Shown in pieces: positions 9,617 to 18,936 of a DNA stretch of 64,000 bases (its first letter is position 1; each line of letters starts with the position of its first letter). The stretch covers positions 62,001-126,000 of the forward strand of contig JAFZLA010000010.1 of the NCBI GenBank assembly GCA_017551705.1, written 5' to 3'. The stretch is from Treponema sp. Its GTDB lineage: Bacteria > Spirochaetota > Spirochaetia > Treponematales > Treponemataceae. Below the pieces are notes generated by a model. The model saw only the letters and a program-made list of their open reading frames with translations, was not told the DNA's origin and made no database searches. Both the position numbers and the translations under genes were made by a program.

Positions 9617-10118
9617 ATCCTACCTTTCCAGCTTTGCCATCTTGGTCGCTTTTGTTTTGATAGAAACAGCCTTGCTTTCTAACATTTATTTTTTGCCGGC
9701 GATTCCGGATTTTCTTTTGATTTGCGTTTTGTATTTTTCAATCAGGAACGGAAAGGTCGCCGGAGAAATAACGGGCTTTGCGTCTGGCTTGCTGCTTGAT
9801 TTTTTGAGCGGAAGTCCTTTTGGCCTTAATTGCTTGGTAAGAACCATAGTCGGATTTGCAGGCGGCTTTATGCATCGCATGATGAACTACGAAAGTTTTT
9901 TGGTCAACATCATCGCAGGATTTTTCGCCACGCTGCTAAAGGTTCTTGTAATTTACGCCGTCTCGCTTTTGTTCCCCAATTACGTAAATTCATACAACAT
10001 ATTCTCATCCGTGTTCGCGTTGGAATTGGCGATGAACACTTTCTTGGCGCCTTTGGTCATCAAGCTGTTGCGCGGATTTGACTCCTTTATCGTTCCGCCG
10101 CAAAGAGGAATCGATTGA
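9609..10118 (+). CDS. mreD: Rod-shape-determining protein MreD
   Basis: A 169-residue, strongly hydrophobic protein with about five membrane segments, in the fixed position between mreC and PBP2. MreD is part of the elongasome core with MreC. The motif LLDFLSGSPFGLN near residue 60 is typical of the family. The start overlaps the end of mreC, and the stop overlaps the PBP2 start (ATGA-like overlap, 10115-10118). Confidence 0.9.
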   Translation: MIKSYLSSFAILVAFVLIETALLSNIYFLPAIPDFLLICVLYFSIRNGKVAGEITGFASGLLLDFLSGSPFGLNCLVRTIVGFAGGFMHRMMNYESFLVNIIAGFFATLLKVLVIYAVSLLFPNYVNSYNIFSSVFALELAMNTFLAPLVIKLLRGFDSFIVPPQRGID

Positions 10119-11980
10119 TGGCCAGAAGCAAGTCGCTTGTTGTCTTTGTTTACTTTGTTTTGGTCGCTTTGGTAATAGGCATTTACACTTTGCGGCTTTT
10201 TAACATGCAAGTTGTGAACGGAGAAAGCTACAGAAGGGCTTCAAAAGTTGTTTCAACCCGCAACACTGTCATAATCGCGCAACGCGGAGAAATTTATGAC
10301 CGCAACAACAATTCCGCGATGGTCATCAACACAGACTCGTTCGCGGTGGAAGTGATTCCCGGCGAAATCCCCCGCGACTACTACGACACTGTTTTGGCCA
10401 AATTGGCGGAATACCTTTCGATAAAAAAAAGCGACATCGACGCCTTGATTCCGCAAAACGTAAGAAGGTCCTTTAACCGAATAACTATAAAGACAAACGT
10501 TCCCTTTAAGACAATCTCAAACATCGCCGAAAACATCAACGACTTGCCGGGCGTGACTTGGATTTCAAAGCCGATGCGAAACTACATCGAAACAGGCTCG
10601 TTTTCGCACATACTCGGCTATGTAGGCGACATCACGCGCGAAGAATACGCCCTTATGTACAACCAAGGATATTCGCGCGCCAGCGTAGTAGGCAAGACCG
10701 GAATTGAGCGCCAATACGACGCCTTGCTTCAAGGAAAGAACGGAGTGGAGCAGCGCACCGTTGACGTTCGCGGCCGCATTCTTTCGGAGCCGCCAACAAT
10801 CATTCCGCCGACATCAGGAAAAAAACTTGTGCTGACGATAGACACAGAAATTCAAAAACTTGCCGAAAAGGCGCTGGGAAAAAGAATCGGCGCGCTCATC
10901 GTCTTAAAGCCTAGCACCGGCGAAGTTTTGGCGATGGTCTCTTATCCATACTTTGACTCAAACATCTTTAATACAGAAAACGCCGCGGAAGAATACTCAA
11001 AGCTTACCCAAGACGAATTTAATCCGCTCCTAAACCGCGCCGTAAACGCGCAGTATCCGCCGGCTTCGACATTCAAAATTGTAATGACCGCGGCCTTGCT
11101 CAACGAAAAAGCTTTTCCAAGCTATGAAAAAATCGAATGCAAGGGAGAGGTTGAATACGGCGGCCGCGTCTACCACTGTTGGGTTCTAAAACCCGGCCAT
11201 GGTTATGTAGATTTAAAGAACGCCCTTGCAAAGTCTTGCGACATTTATTATTGGCAAGTCGGCCGCGAAAATTTGGGCGTGCAAAAAATCACTCAATACG
11301 CAAAAATGTTCGGCTACGGAAAAAGCGCGCAAATCGACCTTCCAAGCCAATCAAAAGGCTTTGTTCCGTCGCCGGAATGGAAGGAACGCCGCTACCACGA
11401 GCGCTGGCTTGGCGGCGACACGATGGCAATTTCAATCGGACAGGGCTATACAACCGCGACGCCCTTGCAAGTTGCAAACGTAATGGCCATGGTGGCCAAC
11501 GAAGGAAAAGTGTACAAGCCCCACTTGTTAAAAGAAGTCCGCGACCCTGCCACTGACGAAGTCATTCAAACTGTCGAGCCAGAGCTTTTGCATTCTACAA
11601 ATTTTGAGCCAGCGCTTTGGAAGGAATTGCAGGACGACTTGCGTTGGACAGTAACAAACGGTTCGGCAAAGCATTCATTGTTCAACAAAGTCGTAAAAAT
11701 CGCCGCCAAAACAGGAACCGCCGAAGTAACCGGCTATAAGGACAGCTGGCACTCTTGGCTTTTGGCATACGCTCCTTACGACGGCCCGATTGAGGACAGA
11801 ATTGTAGTCGCCACTATAGTCGAAGCGGCCAACAAATATTCTTGGTGGGCGCCATACGCGACAAACATAACCATGCAAGGAATATTCGCGCATCAAACAT
11901 ACGAAGACGCGGTGGCGGCGCTGGGCTGGCAATATTTGGTAAAACAAACTGACCAAGCGTCAAGCGATTCAAGAGAGTAG
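10115..11980 (+). CDS. mrdA: Penicillin-binding protein 2 (elongation transpeptidase)
   Basis: This class B PBP crosslinks sidewall peptidoglycan together with RodA. The 621 residues hold an N-terminal membrane segment (about 8-28), the pedestal domain with RGEIYDRN near residue 53, and the transpeptidase domain. The active Ser318 lies in STFK, the second motif reads SCD (residues near 375; SxN in many PBPs, SxD is common in PBP2) and KTGTAEV starts near residue 532. It sits directly before rodA (9-base gap). The long dimension and motif spacing are normal. Confidence 0.96.
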   Translation: MMARSKSLVVFVYFVLVALVIGIYTLRLFNMQVVNGESYRRASKVVSTRNTVIIAQRGEIYDRNNNSAMVINTDSFAVEVIPGEIPRDYYDTVLAKLAEYLSIKKSDIDALIPQNVRRSFNRITIKTNVPFKTISNIAENINDLPGVTWISKPMRNYIETGSFSHILGYVGDITREEYALMYNQGYSRASVVGKTGIERQYDALLQGKNGVEQRTVDVRGRILSEPPTIIPPTSGKKLVLTIDTEIQKLAEKALGKRIGALIVLKPSTGEVLAMVSYPYFDSNIFNTENAAEEYSKLTQDEFNPLLNRAVNAQYPPASTFKIVMTAALLNEKAFPSYEKIECKGEVEYGGRVYHCWVLKPGHGYVDLKNALAKSCDIYYWQVGRENLGVQKITQYAKMFGYGKSAQIDLPSQSKGFVPSPEWKERRYHERWLGGDTMAISIGQGYTTATPLQVANVMAMVANEGKVYKPHLLKEVRDPATDEVIQTVEPELLHSTNFEPALWKELQDDLRWTVTNGSAKHSLFNKVVKIAAKTGTAEVTGYKDSWHSWLLAYAPYDGPIEDRIVVATIVEAANKYSWWAPYATNITMQGIFAHQTYEDAVAALGWQYLVKQTDQASSDSRE

Positions 11981-11989
11981 GGCAGAGCT

Positions 11990-13312
11990 ATGAAAATAAA
12001 ATTCTTTCAACTAATCGACTGGATAACTCTTCTTTGTGTTTTGTTTTTGACAGTTACCGGAATATTTTTTATTTACTCAAGCGCCATAAACCAACAAGGC
12101 CAATTGGTCACAAAAGAATACGCAAAACAAATCATTTGGGTTTGCTTGGGCATTGTCATGCTTTTAGCCGCGGCAATTTATGACTACAGAAATTTTGAGC
12201 GATACATAAGCATTATTTTTGGCGTGTTCATAATTCTTTTGATTTTGACAAGGCTGTTTGGAAAAACAGTCAACGGCGCAAAGAGCTGGCTTGGAATAGG
12301 CGAATTTGGAATCCAGCCGGGCGAATTTGGCAAAGTCATCTACATACTATTTTTGGGCTGGTACTTTCATAAAACCGAAGAGCTTGCGGAAGCAAAGCGC
12401 TTTTTTTACGCCATGGGAATAATGGCCTTTACGATGGGCTTGATTTTGATTCAGCCCGACTTGGGAACCGCCAGCGTCTACATTCCTATTTTCTTTTTTA
12501 TGTGCTTTGCCGCGGGCGTTCCTTTAAGATACATTTTGGGAATTCTTACGTTTGGATTGCTAACAATTTTTATCGCCATTCTTCCTGTTTGGCAAGACCA
12601 AATCGCGGGCCACACTTATGCCATTTTGAGCATACTTACCGTAAAAAAAATCCGAGTTCTCTTTACGCTTGGATTTGGCGCCATAACGTTGGTCGGCCTT
12701 TTGGGAATGATTTTCTTCCGCCACAACAAATACTATTATTGGATCACTTACGCCAGCGCTATTATTTTTGGAGCCTTGGTTTGTTCCTTGGCCGTCACAA
12801 AGGTCCTAAAGCCCTACCAAATTCAGCGCCTTATAATCTTCCTTGACCCTTACACGGACAAGCAAGGCTCCGGCTGGAACATCATTCAGTCCAAGACAGC
12901 AATCGGCGCCGGCGGCTTTTTTGGCAAAGGATTTTTGCGCGGAACCCAAAGCCACTTGCGCTTTTTGCCCGAACAGTCCACCGACTTTATCTTTAGCATT
13001 TTGTCCGAAGAGGCCGGCTTTTTGGGCGGCTTTACAGTGTTCTTTTTGTACTTTATCTTGATGGGAAGAATGATTCTTATAATCCGCCGCACAACAAACC
13101 ATTACGGCTATTACGTGGCGTCGGGCATACTGGGATTGTTTTTCTTTCACTTTATGGTCAACGTTGGAATGGTAATGGGCGTTATGCCGATTACAGGAAT
13201 TCCATTGCTTTTCTTGTCCTACGGCGGCTCGTCCATGCTTACGGCCATGGTTTGCGTGGGAATAATGATGAGCGTCAACTACAGGCACTTTGCCTTTATG
13301 CACCAAGAATAA
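11990..13312 (+). CDS. rodA: Peptidoglycan glycosyltransferase RodA
   Basis: RodA is the SEDS-family polymerase that makes glycan strands for cell elongation, working with PBP2. The 440-residue protein has about ten membrane segments. Family motifs are visible: NGAKSWLGIGEFGIQPGEFGK near residue 95, IQPDLGTA near residue 155 and, near the end, PEQSTDFIFSILSEEAGF and GIPLLFLSYGGSSML. It is the last gene of the operon. No strong terminator follows, only a 4-bp stem with a short T run at about 13367-13381. Confidence 0.96.
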   Translation: MKIKFFQLIDWITLLCVLFLTVTGIFFIYSSAINQQGQLVTKEYAKQIIWVCLGIVMLLAAAIYDYRNFERYISIIFGVFIILLILTRLFGKTVNGAKSWLGIGEFGIQPGEFGKVIYILFLGWYFHKTEELAEAKRFFYAMGIMAFTMGLILIQPDLGTASVYIPIFFFMCFAAGVPLRYILGILTFGLLTIFIAILPVWQDQIAGHTYAILSILTVKKIRVLFTLGFGAITLVGLLGMIFFRHNKYYYWITYASAIIFGALVCSLAVTKVLKPYQIQRLIIFLDPYTDKQGSGWNIIQSKTAIGAGGFFGKGFLRGTQSHLRFLPEQSTDFIFSILSEEAGFLGGFTVFFLYFILMGRMILIIRRTTNHYGYYVASGILGLFFFHFMVNVGMVMGVMPITGIPLLFLSYGGSSMLTAMVCVGIMMSVNYRHFAFMHQE

Positions 13313-13397
13313 CTTCCTATAACGCATATTCTGTCTACCACGATATATATTTTCCAGCCATTCCTAAAAAAATAGGCGTTTTTAGTGCCCTTCCTAC

Positions 13398-13426
13398 TTG
13401 AAACATTTTTTAAAATCTGATAATAT
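13398..13426 (+). promoter_or_regulatory. Promoter of tRNA-Pro
   Basis: TTGAAA (13398-13403) and TAATAT (13421-13426) are 17 bases apart, and the tRNA begins 14 bases later. This is the clearest consensus-like promoter before a structural RNA in the window. Confidence 0.75.
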
Positions 13427-13439
13427 TATTTCTACACAT

Positions 13440-13513
13440 CGGGCTATAGCGCAGCTGGTTAGCGTGCTTGTCTGGGGGGCAAGAGGTCACCGATTCGAAT
13501 TCGGTTAGCCCGA
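13440..13513 (+). tRNA. tRNA-Pro (anticodon GGG)
   Basis: The 74-base cloverleaf folds cleanly. The acceptor CGGGCTA (13440-13446) pairs with TAGCCCG (13506-13512) and is followed by A73. C1-G72 is typical of bacterial tRNA-Pro. The D arm is GCGC/GCGT. The anticodon stem is CTTGT/GCAAG with the loop CTGGGGG, giving anticodon GGG. The T arm is ACCGA TTCGAAT TCGGT. The CCA end is not encoded and must be added. It reads CCC and CCU codons. Confidence 0.95.
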
Positions 13514-13519
13514 CTTTAA

Positions 13520-13548
13520 CGGTTGGTTTTACGCCAACCGTTTTTTTT
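13520..13548 (+). terminator. Rho-independent terminator of tRNA-Pro
   Basis: A 7-bp stem CGGTTGG/CCAACCG (13520-13526 and 13534-13540) with a 7-base loop is followed directly by eight T (13541-13548), 7 bases after the tRNA end. This is a textbook intrinsic terminator. Confidence 0.9.
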
Positions 13549-13580
13549 GTTTACCCACAAAAGCCGCGCTTGCGCGAAAT

Positions 13581-13627
13581 CCACTCGAACTAACAGTTAA
13601 GGTCTTGGCATCAAAAACACGAGTGGC
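13581..13627. repeat. 46-bp inverted-repeat element, copy C
   Basis: CCACTCG (13581-13587) and CGAGTGG (13620-13626) face each other across 32 bases. A second element of the same 46-bp length lies at 47366-47411, with arms CCGCTCG and CGAGCGG; the base pair that differs changes on both sides. The inner 32 bases match at about two thirds of positions, including a shared CAAAAACACGAG end. It lies directly behind the mfd stop codon. Confidence 0.6.
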
Positions 13628-16600
13628 TCAGACAAGGCTTTCCAGCATCTCTGACAAGAAGGCGCCTTTTTCCTTTAGGCCGATTTTTCCCGTTTGCAGC
13701 AAGACGACGTTGGGCTGGCTTGGATCCAGTTTTATTGAGCCGGGATTGGCCTTAATAAGGTTCATAAGCTTTTCGACGTTAATGTCGCTGACCTTGCTAA
13801 ATTCGACGCGGGCAAAGCCCTGCTTTTCTTTTATCGAGCTTATCAAGAGAGCGCCTGCGATAATCTTAATTTCGGCCAAGGTCAAGAGGCTTTCGACCTC
13901 TTGGGGAACGGGTCCAAAGCGGTCGCAAAGCTCCGAGTAAACCCCATCCAATTCCTGGCGGCTCGTGACGCCCGCGATTTTTTTGTAGATTTCCATCTTG
14001 ACCTGGGGATTCGAAACGTAAGTGTCAGGAATAAAGCCCGTGTAGTCCAGCTCAAGCAAGACTTCGTTTTGGGGAACGTATTCCTTTTGCGCGGTGAGCC
14101 GCTCGACGGCCTCGTTGAGAAGGCGCAAGTACAAGTCAAAGCCGACAGAGTAGACGTTGCCCGACTGGTCGCGGCCCAACAAATTTCCGGCGCCGCGCAG
14201 CTCCAAGTCCTTCATGGCGATTTTAAAGCCGCTTCCCAACTCCGTAAAGTCGCTTATAACTTGCAGGCGCTTCATCGCGACTTCGCTAAGGGCCTTGTTC
14301 TCGGGATAGAACATGTAGGCGTAAGCCTTGCGGTCGCTGCGCCCTACCCGCCCCCGCAGCTGGTACAACTGCGAAACGCCGTACATGTCGGCGCGGTCGA
14401 TGATGATTGTGTTTACGTTTGGAATGTCGATTCCGTTTTCGATGATTGTCGTGGCCACCAAAACCTGAAAGCCGCCGTTCTTAAAGCGTCTGAATATGTC
14501 GTCAAGCTCGTCGCTTGTCATCTGGCCGTGGGCCACGTCAATCAGCATTTCGGGGACCAAGCGCTCAAGCCGCAGCTTTGTTTCTTCCAAAGTTTCGACG
14601 CGGTTGTGAAGATAAAAGACCTGCCCTCCCCGCGCCACTTCGGCCCTGATGGCGGCGGCGACGCGGTCGTCGTTGTAAGGGTCGATGAAGGTTTCTATCG
14701 CCTGGCGGTTTTGAGGCGGCGTGGTCAAAAGGCTCATGTCGCGGATTTTCAAAAAGCTCATGTGCAGGGTCCTTGGAATCGGCGTGGCGCTCATGGCAAG
14801 GCAGTCGATGTTGTTCTTTATGGCCTTGAGCTTTTCCTTGTCCTTGACGCCAAAGCGCTGCTCTTCGTCGATTATCAAAAGGCCAAGGTTTTTGAACTGC
14901 ACGTCTTTTTGAATTATCTTGTGGGTTCCAATCAAAATGTCCACGCCGCCGGTTTTTAGCTTTTCCAAAATTTTCTTTTGCTCGGAATGGCTCACAAAGC
15001 GGCTGAGCATTGCGATTGAAACCGGAAAGTTTTTAAAGCGCTCCATGCAAGTTTCGTAATGCTGTTCGGCAAGAATTGTTGTCGGGGCCAAAAAGGCCAC
15101 CTGGCGGCCTCCAAGAACCGCCTTAAAGGCCGCGCGCATGGCGATTTCGGTCTTGCCATAGCCGACGTCTCCGCAAAGCAAACGGTCCATAGGAACAGGA
15201 CGCTCCATGTCGGCCTTGACTTCTTTTGTGACGTTGATTTGGTCGGGCGTGTCCTCGTAAGGAAAGGCCGCCTCAAAGGCAGTCTGCCATTCGGTGTCTT
15301 TGGGAAAAGCGTAGCCCGCCGAAGCCTTGCGGCGCGAATACAAGTCGATAAGCTTTTGCGCCAATTCCTCGACGGCCTGCTTTACGCGGCTCTTTCGGTT
15401 TTCCCAAGCCTTGCTTCCGATGCGGTCAAGGCGCGGCTTTTCGCCTTCGTTTCCGATATAGCGCTGGACCAAGTTGGCCTGCTCTATCGGCACAAAAGCC
15501 ACGTCCTCGTCGGCGTATTCAAGCTTGATGTAGTCGCGCTCAAGGCCGCCGCTTTTGACGCGCTCGATGCCCTTGAACAAGCCGATTCCGTAATTGACGT
15601 GAACAACCGCGTCGCCGGGCGTAAGTTCGACAAAGGTGTCGATCGGAACGCTCTTGGCGCTCTTTATGGACTTGGGCGCCTTTTTGCGGCGGCCGAAAAT
15701 TTCGTTTTCTTGGATGACAAAAAGCTTGATGTCCGGAACCGAAAAGCCGGCGCTAATCGCTTTGGGAACGATCGCAAGAGGCCGCTCCTTATAATTGACC
15801 GCGTCCAAAAGGATTTGTTGAATGCGCAAGGCTTGGTTTTCGTTGTCGGCATAAACCACGACGTCGTAGCCGTCCTTTTGCAGGGCCTCAAGCTGTTCCT
15901 TTAGGTAATTGATGTTTCCAAAAAAGCTCTTTGACGACTCGGCTTGCAGCTTGAACGATTGCAAAAAAGAAAAGGAAGCCGCATCCAAGGCGCCTTCTGC
16001 GCCGCCCTCGCCCGCCGCCAAATCCGTATGCAGGCTCCTAAAAGCGACGGCCCGCTTTGTCTTGGGCAAAAGCTCCTTTAAGTCGCAAAGGGCCATTTTG
16101 GGCGGAAAACACGGTTCCTCCAAGCGGGCCTTGCGGTACATCGAAGACCATTCCCTAAGCAAATACTCGCGCGAATTAAGCTGGCGGTCAAAGTCAAAGA
16201 AAAACACCGTGGCTCCCGGCGACAAATAATCAAGCAAAGAGCGGCCAAAGAGCAAGGGATAAAACAATTCCTCGCCTTCGCAAGAGCCGCTAAGCTCCAA
16301 ATCGTCCAAACGGCTTTCAAGAACTTCGAGCGCCTTGTCGGTAAAAGGCAGCAAAACGTCGCCGTCGGCCTCAAAATTTTCGGAACTTGTATCTTTTTGT
16401 AGACTTTTTTCTTCAAAACTTTCTGAACTTGTATTATTTTTTATACATTTTTTCTTGTATTCTTCGATTTTTTGCCTTAGTTCCTTGACTTCGTCCTGGC
16501 CAAAAATCATTTCCTTCATCGGAAAGACAAAGGCGCCTTCGACCTCGCGCTCGGTCACTTGCGTGTCGGGAACAAAGGTCTTTATTTTTTCTATCGTGTC

Positions 16601-17290
16601 AAAGTCAAAGGTTACGCGGACGCCCTTTTGGTCTCCCGGAAAGACTATGTCCAAGACCTCGCCCCGCAGGGCGAACTCTCCGGGAACGGTGGCCCTGGGA
16701 ACCCTAAAGTATCCGTTTTGCGCCAAAGACTGGCTCAGGCGCTCGGTGTCTATCGTCTGCCCTTTTCTTAAAAACAAAAAGCGATTTTGTAGCGACTGGG
16801 GATCGGCAAAGGGGCTAAGAAAGTCCCTGAGGCTGACGATAAAAACGCGGGGCGTTGCGTTGAGCGGAGAGTTGTCGCGACAAAGCAGCTTGGACAAAAA
16901 CGCGGCCCTCTCTCCAAAAACGGCTCCGCCCCTTGGAGCCGGCCTGTAAGGAAGCGTTCCCCAGCTGGCAAGGCAATAAATCTCCGCCCCCTCCATGACA
17001 GTCTCCAAGTCCTGCCTAAGGTCCAAGGCGTCGCGCTCGGTCGCCGCCACTGCCAAAACGTCAAGGCTGCCAGCGCTCTGGGCGTCCGTTCCGTATTGGG
17101 CGGCTTGTATTTTTTTTGACTTTTGGCCGTCCAAAAAAGCGCGGACAAAAAAAGAGGCCAGAGAGCCGTCAAGGCCTTCTATTTGCGCTGGGAAAGCGCG
17201 GCCCTCGTCCTGCCCCAAACCAGACAAAACAGCGCCAAGCTCTTGCCATTTTTTTAATTTAGTTGTTACTATATTATCTAATGAATGCAT
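13628..17290 (-). CDS. mfd: Transcription-repair coupling factor Mfd
   Basis: Mfd removes RNA polymerase stalled at DNA damage and recruits UvrA. The 1220 residues show, in order, a UvrB-like N-terminal part, the RNA-polymerase-interaction domain near residue 560 (TPGDAVVHVNYGIGLFKGIE), the helicase motor with Walker A GDVGYGKTE near residue 704 and DEEQRFGV near 808, ATPIPRTL, and the C-terminal TRCF domain. Length is slightly above the usual 1150. Part of the extra length is a Ser/Thr/Glu-rich 14-residue duplication near residues 280-310. It is read on the minus strand and ends against copy C of the hairpin repeat. Confidence 0.96.
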   Translation of the reverse strand: MHSLDNIVTTKLKKWQELGAVLSGLGQDEGRAFPAQIEGLDGSLASFFVRAFLDGQKSKKIQAAQYGTDAQSAGSLDVLAVAATERDALDLRQDLETVMEGAEIYCLASWGTLPYRPAPRGGAVFGERAAFLSKLLCRDNSPLNATPRVFIVSLRDFLSPFADPQSLQNRFLFLRKGQTIDTERLSQSLAQNGYFRVPRATVPGEFALRGEVLDIVFPGDQKGVRVTFDFDTIEKIKTFVPDTQVTEREVEGAFVFPMKEMIFGQDEVKELRQKIEEYKKKCIKNNTSSESFEEKSLQKDTSSENFEADGDVLLPFTDKALEVLESRLDDLELSGSCEGEELFYPLLFGRSLLDYLSPGATVFFFDFDRQLNSREYLLREWSSMYRKARLEEPCFPPKMALCDLKELLPKTKRAVAFRSLHTDLAAGEGGAEGALDAASFSFLQSFKLQAESSKSFFGNINYLKEQLEALQKDGYDVVVYADNENQALRIQQILLDAVNYKERPLAIVPKAISAGFSVPDIKLFVIQENEIFGRRKKAPKSIKSAKSVPIDTFVELTPGDAVVHVNYGIGLFKGIERVKSGGLERDYIKLEYADEDVAFVPIEQANLVQRYIGNEGEKPRLDRIGSKAWENRKSRVKQAVEELAQKLIDLYSRRKASAGYAFPKDTEWQTAFEAAFPYEDTPDQINVTKEVKADMERPVPMDRLLCGDVGYGKTEIAMRAAFKAVLGGRQVAFLAPTTILAEQHYETCMERFKNFPVSIAMLSRFVSHSEQKKILEKLKTGGVDILIGTHKIIQKDVQFKNLGLLIIDEEQRFGVKDKEKLKAIKNNIDCLAMSATPIPRTLHMSFLKIRDMSLLTTPPQNRQAIETFIDPYNDDRVAAAIRAEVARGGQVFYLHNRVETLEETKLRLERLVPEMLIDVAHGQMTSDELDDIFRRFKNGGFQVLVATTIIENGIDIPNVNTIIIDRADMYGVSQLYQLRGRVGRSDRKAYAYMFYPENKALSEVAMKRLQVISDFTELGSGFKIAMKDLELRGAGNLLGRDQSGNVYSVGFDLYLRLLNEAVERLTAQKEYVPQNEVLLELDYTGFIPDTYVSNPQVKMEIYKKIAGVTSRQELDGVYSELCDRFGPVPQEVESLLTLAEIKIIAGALLISSIKEKQGFARVEFSKVSDINVEKLMNLIKANPGSIKLDPSQPNVVLLQTGKIGLKEKGAFLSEMLESLV
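16371..16446 (-). repeat. In-frame 42-bp tandem duplication inside mfd
   Basis: Two AT-rich copies, 16371-16404 and 16413-16446, are offset by 42 bases, so each adds 14 residues without a frame change (NTSSESFEEK and DTSSENFEAD on the protein). The base content is clearly lower in GC than the rest of mfd, which suggests a recent or unconstrained linker insertion. Confidence 0.75.
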
Positions 17291-17323
17291 AAAAAATTCC
17301 GATAATTAAATATAGGAGTTTCC

Positions 17324-18298
17324 ATGAAAAAGTCTTTTTTGATTATAGCAGTTTTGGCGCTTTTTGCCCATAGCCTAATGGCGCAGAGCGCGGCGCAGAC
17401 ATCCGGATACAGCAACGCCAGCGTTTCGATCAAGTTTTTTGACAGAACAATGTACTACCCGGGAAGCGCGGAAGACAATCCGATTTTTGTCCATGTGACA
17501 ATCAAGAACAAGGGGCCCGAGACCTTGCGCTTTAAGCTGGCCGACGACAGAATGTTCAGCGCCGACTTTAACGCTTTCACGGTAAAGAACACCCGCCTTG
17601 AACAGACAGACGCCCTGATTCGAAAAAGAACCACAAACCAAACCGTCTACTTTAGAGAAATCTCTTTGGAGACCGGCGAGGAATACTCCTTTGTCGAGAA
17701 CGCAAAAAACTTTTTGAAGTTTGACGAGCCCAGCGTATACTACATCGAGCTTTCGTTCTACCCCGAGCTCTACAAGTCAAAATACATCGAGCTAAAGTCC
17801 AACCGTCTGACTTTGGAAGTGCGCCCCACTCCTTCGGCCGCATCTTCAAGCTTCATTCCTGTCGCTGTTGGAACGGCTGAAATTTTGCAGCCCGAGCAAA
17901 TCTCGCCCGACAAGGTTGTCGAGCAGACAATCGTTGCCCGCCAAAAATCTTTGTGGGACCAGTACTTCCTTTACATAGACTTGGAAGAAATGCTCAAGAG
18001 CGACCCGCTGCGCAAGAACAAGTACATCGCCTCTAGCGCCGAAGACGGCGAAAAGATGATCAACGACTACAAGGCCGCCTTGATGTCGGACACAATCGAA
18101 AAGGACATCGTGGCGATTCCAGAGCGCTTTGAAATCAAGAGGACAGACTACTCTCAGACAGAGGGAACGGTCACAGTCCACGAATGGTTCAAGTACAAGA
18201 ATTTCTACGAGAAAAAAGAATACATTTATCATGTTCGCCAGCGCGACGGCATTTGGCGAATCTATGGCTACAGCGTCAACAACTTGGGAACAGAATGA
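17324..18298 (+). CDS. Secreted conserved hypothetical protein (324 aa)
   Basis: The start follows TAGGAG with correct spacing. Residues 1-20 form a signal peptide with a likely cut after SLMA. The body is beta-rich: residues 25-170 read like an Ig-like domain that handles relative concepts such as NPIFVHVTIKNKGPETLRFKL, and the C-terminal part (about 215-324) has FEIKRTDYSQTEGTVTVHEW, which resembles a lipocalin or NTF2-like fold. I do not recognise a named family. It is followed by an overlapping gene at 18295 and is probably in an operon with it. The cell location should be the periplasm. Confidence 0.7.
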   Translation: MKKSFLIIAVLALFAHSLMAQSAAQTSGYSNASVSIKFFDRTMYYPGSAEDNPIFVHVTIKNKGPETLRFKLADDRMFSADFNAFTVKNTRLEQTDALIRKRTTNQTVYFREISLETGEEYSFVENAKNFLKFDEPSVYYIELSFYPELYKSKYIELKSNRLTLEVRPTPSAASSSFIPVAVGTAEILQPEQISPDKVVEQTIVARQKSLWDQYFLYIDLEEMLKSDPLRKNKYIASSAEDGEKMINDYKAALMSDTIEKDIVAIPERFEIKRTDYSQTEGTVTVHEWFKYKNFYEKKEYIYHVRQRDGIWRIYGYSVNNLGTE

Positions 18299-18921
18299 AA
18301 GTTCTTTTAATTGCCGAAGAAGACAAAACAATCGACACTCTCGTCCCTGTAATCAAAAAGTCAGGGGCGGAGATTATTGTATACCGTTGGCTCTTAAAGG
18401 CCTTGGACAATGTTGAGGAAATCGCGCCCGACATGGCGATAATTTCAACCGCCGAATATCCAAGGCATTGGAAAACCTTTGTCCAATTTACCAAAAGCGG
18501 GATTGGAGGAGTCGTTCCAAAAGTAATCCTTTATAACTCCCGCCCGATGAGCGACGACGAAAAGGCAAAGGCCCGCTCGCTTGGCGTTTTTGGAATGTTC
18601 GGTTCCCTGGACGAAAAAGGCTTGGGAGAGCTTGAAAACTATTTGGCCGGAAAGAACGAAGCGTCATTCGGCTTTGTGTCAAACGGACCAAAGTTTGAGC
18701 TTGTGTTCACAAATCCCAAGAGCGAATGCCTAGTGACCGGCCTTGTAAAGAGCGTGCAGGAAAACCGCATCGAGTTTGCAAGCGACATGCCGGACTTGGT
18801 AAAAAACCTTGCCGCCGGCGACACGATAGAACGCGCCACTTTTGGCGAAAACAAAGTCTACAAGTGCGTCAGCGCAAAAGTTTTGTCAAACGGCGCGCGG
18901 CTTGAACTAAAGATTGACTAA
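18295..18921 (+). CDS. Receiver-like domain protein with possible PilZ-like C-terminus
   Basis: I chose the ATG at 18295, which overlaps the upstream stop (ATGA); a longer frame reaching back to 18184 only covers the neighbour. The 208 residues begin MKVLLIAEEDKTIDTLVPVI, the start of a response-regulator-like fold with acidic residues in the place of the metal pocket. No clear phospho-acceptor Asp is seen where expected; IAPDMAIIST holds the only candidate. The last 75 residues (VFTNPKSECLVTGLVKSV, then IERATFG) look like a small beta-barrel, perhaps PilZ-related. The function is unknown; the call is structural inference. Confidence 0.55.
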   Translation: MKVLLIAEEDKTIDTLVPVIKKSGAEIIVYRWLLKALDNVEEIAPDMAIISTAEYPRHWKTFVQFTKSGIGGVVPKVILYNSRPMSDDEKAKARSLGVFGMFGSLDEKGLGELENYLAGKNEASFGFVSNGPKFELVFTNPKSECLVTGLVKSVQENRIEFASDMPDLVKNLAAGDTIERATFGENKVYKCVSAKVLSNGARLELKID

Positions 18922-18936
18922 GCGGGCGTCTTAACG

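Noticed and set aside
13313-13397. Terminator of the rodA operon
   Set aside because: Only a 4-bp stem with a short T run is present at about 13367-13381; too weak to call.
13901-15904. Long plus-strand open frames (352 and 281 codons) inside mfd
   Set aside because: They are antisense to conserved Mfd motor motifs, and the translations show no domain; high-GC third positions make such shadows common here.
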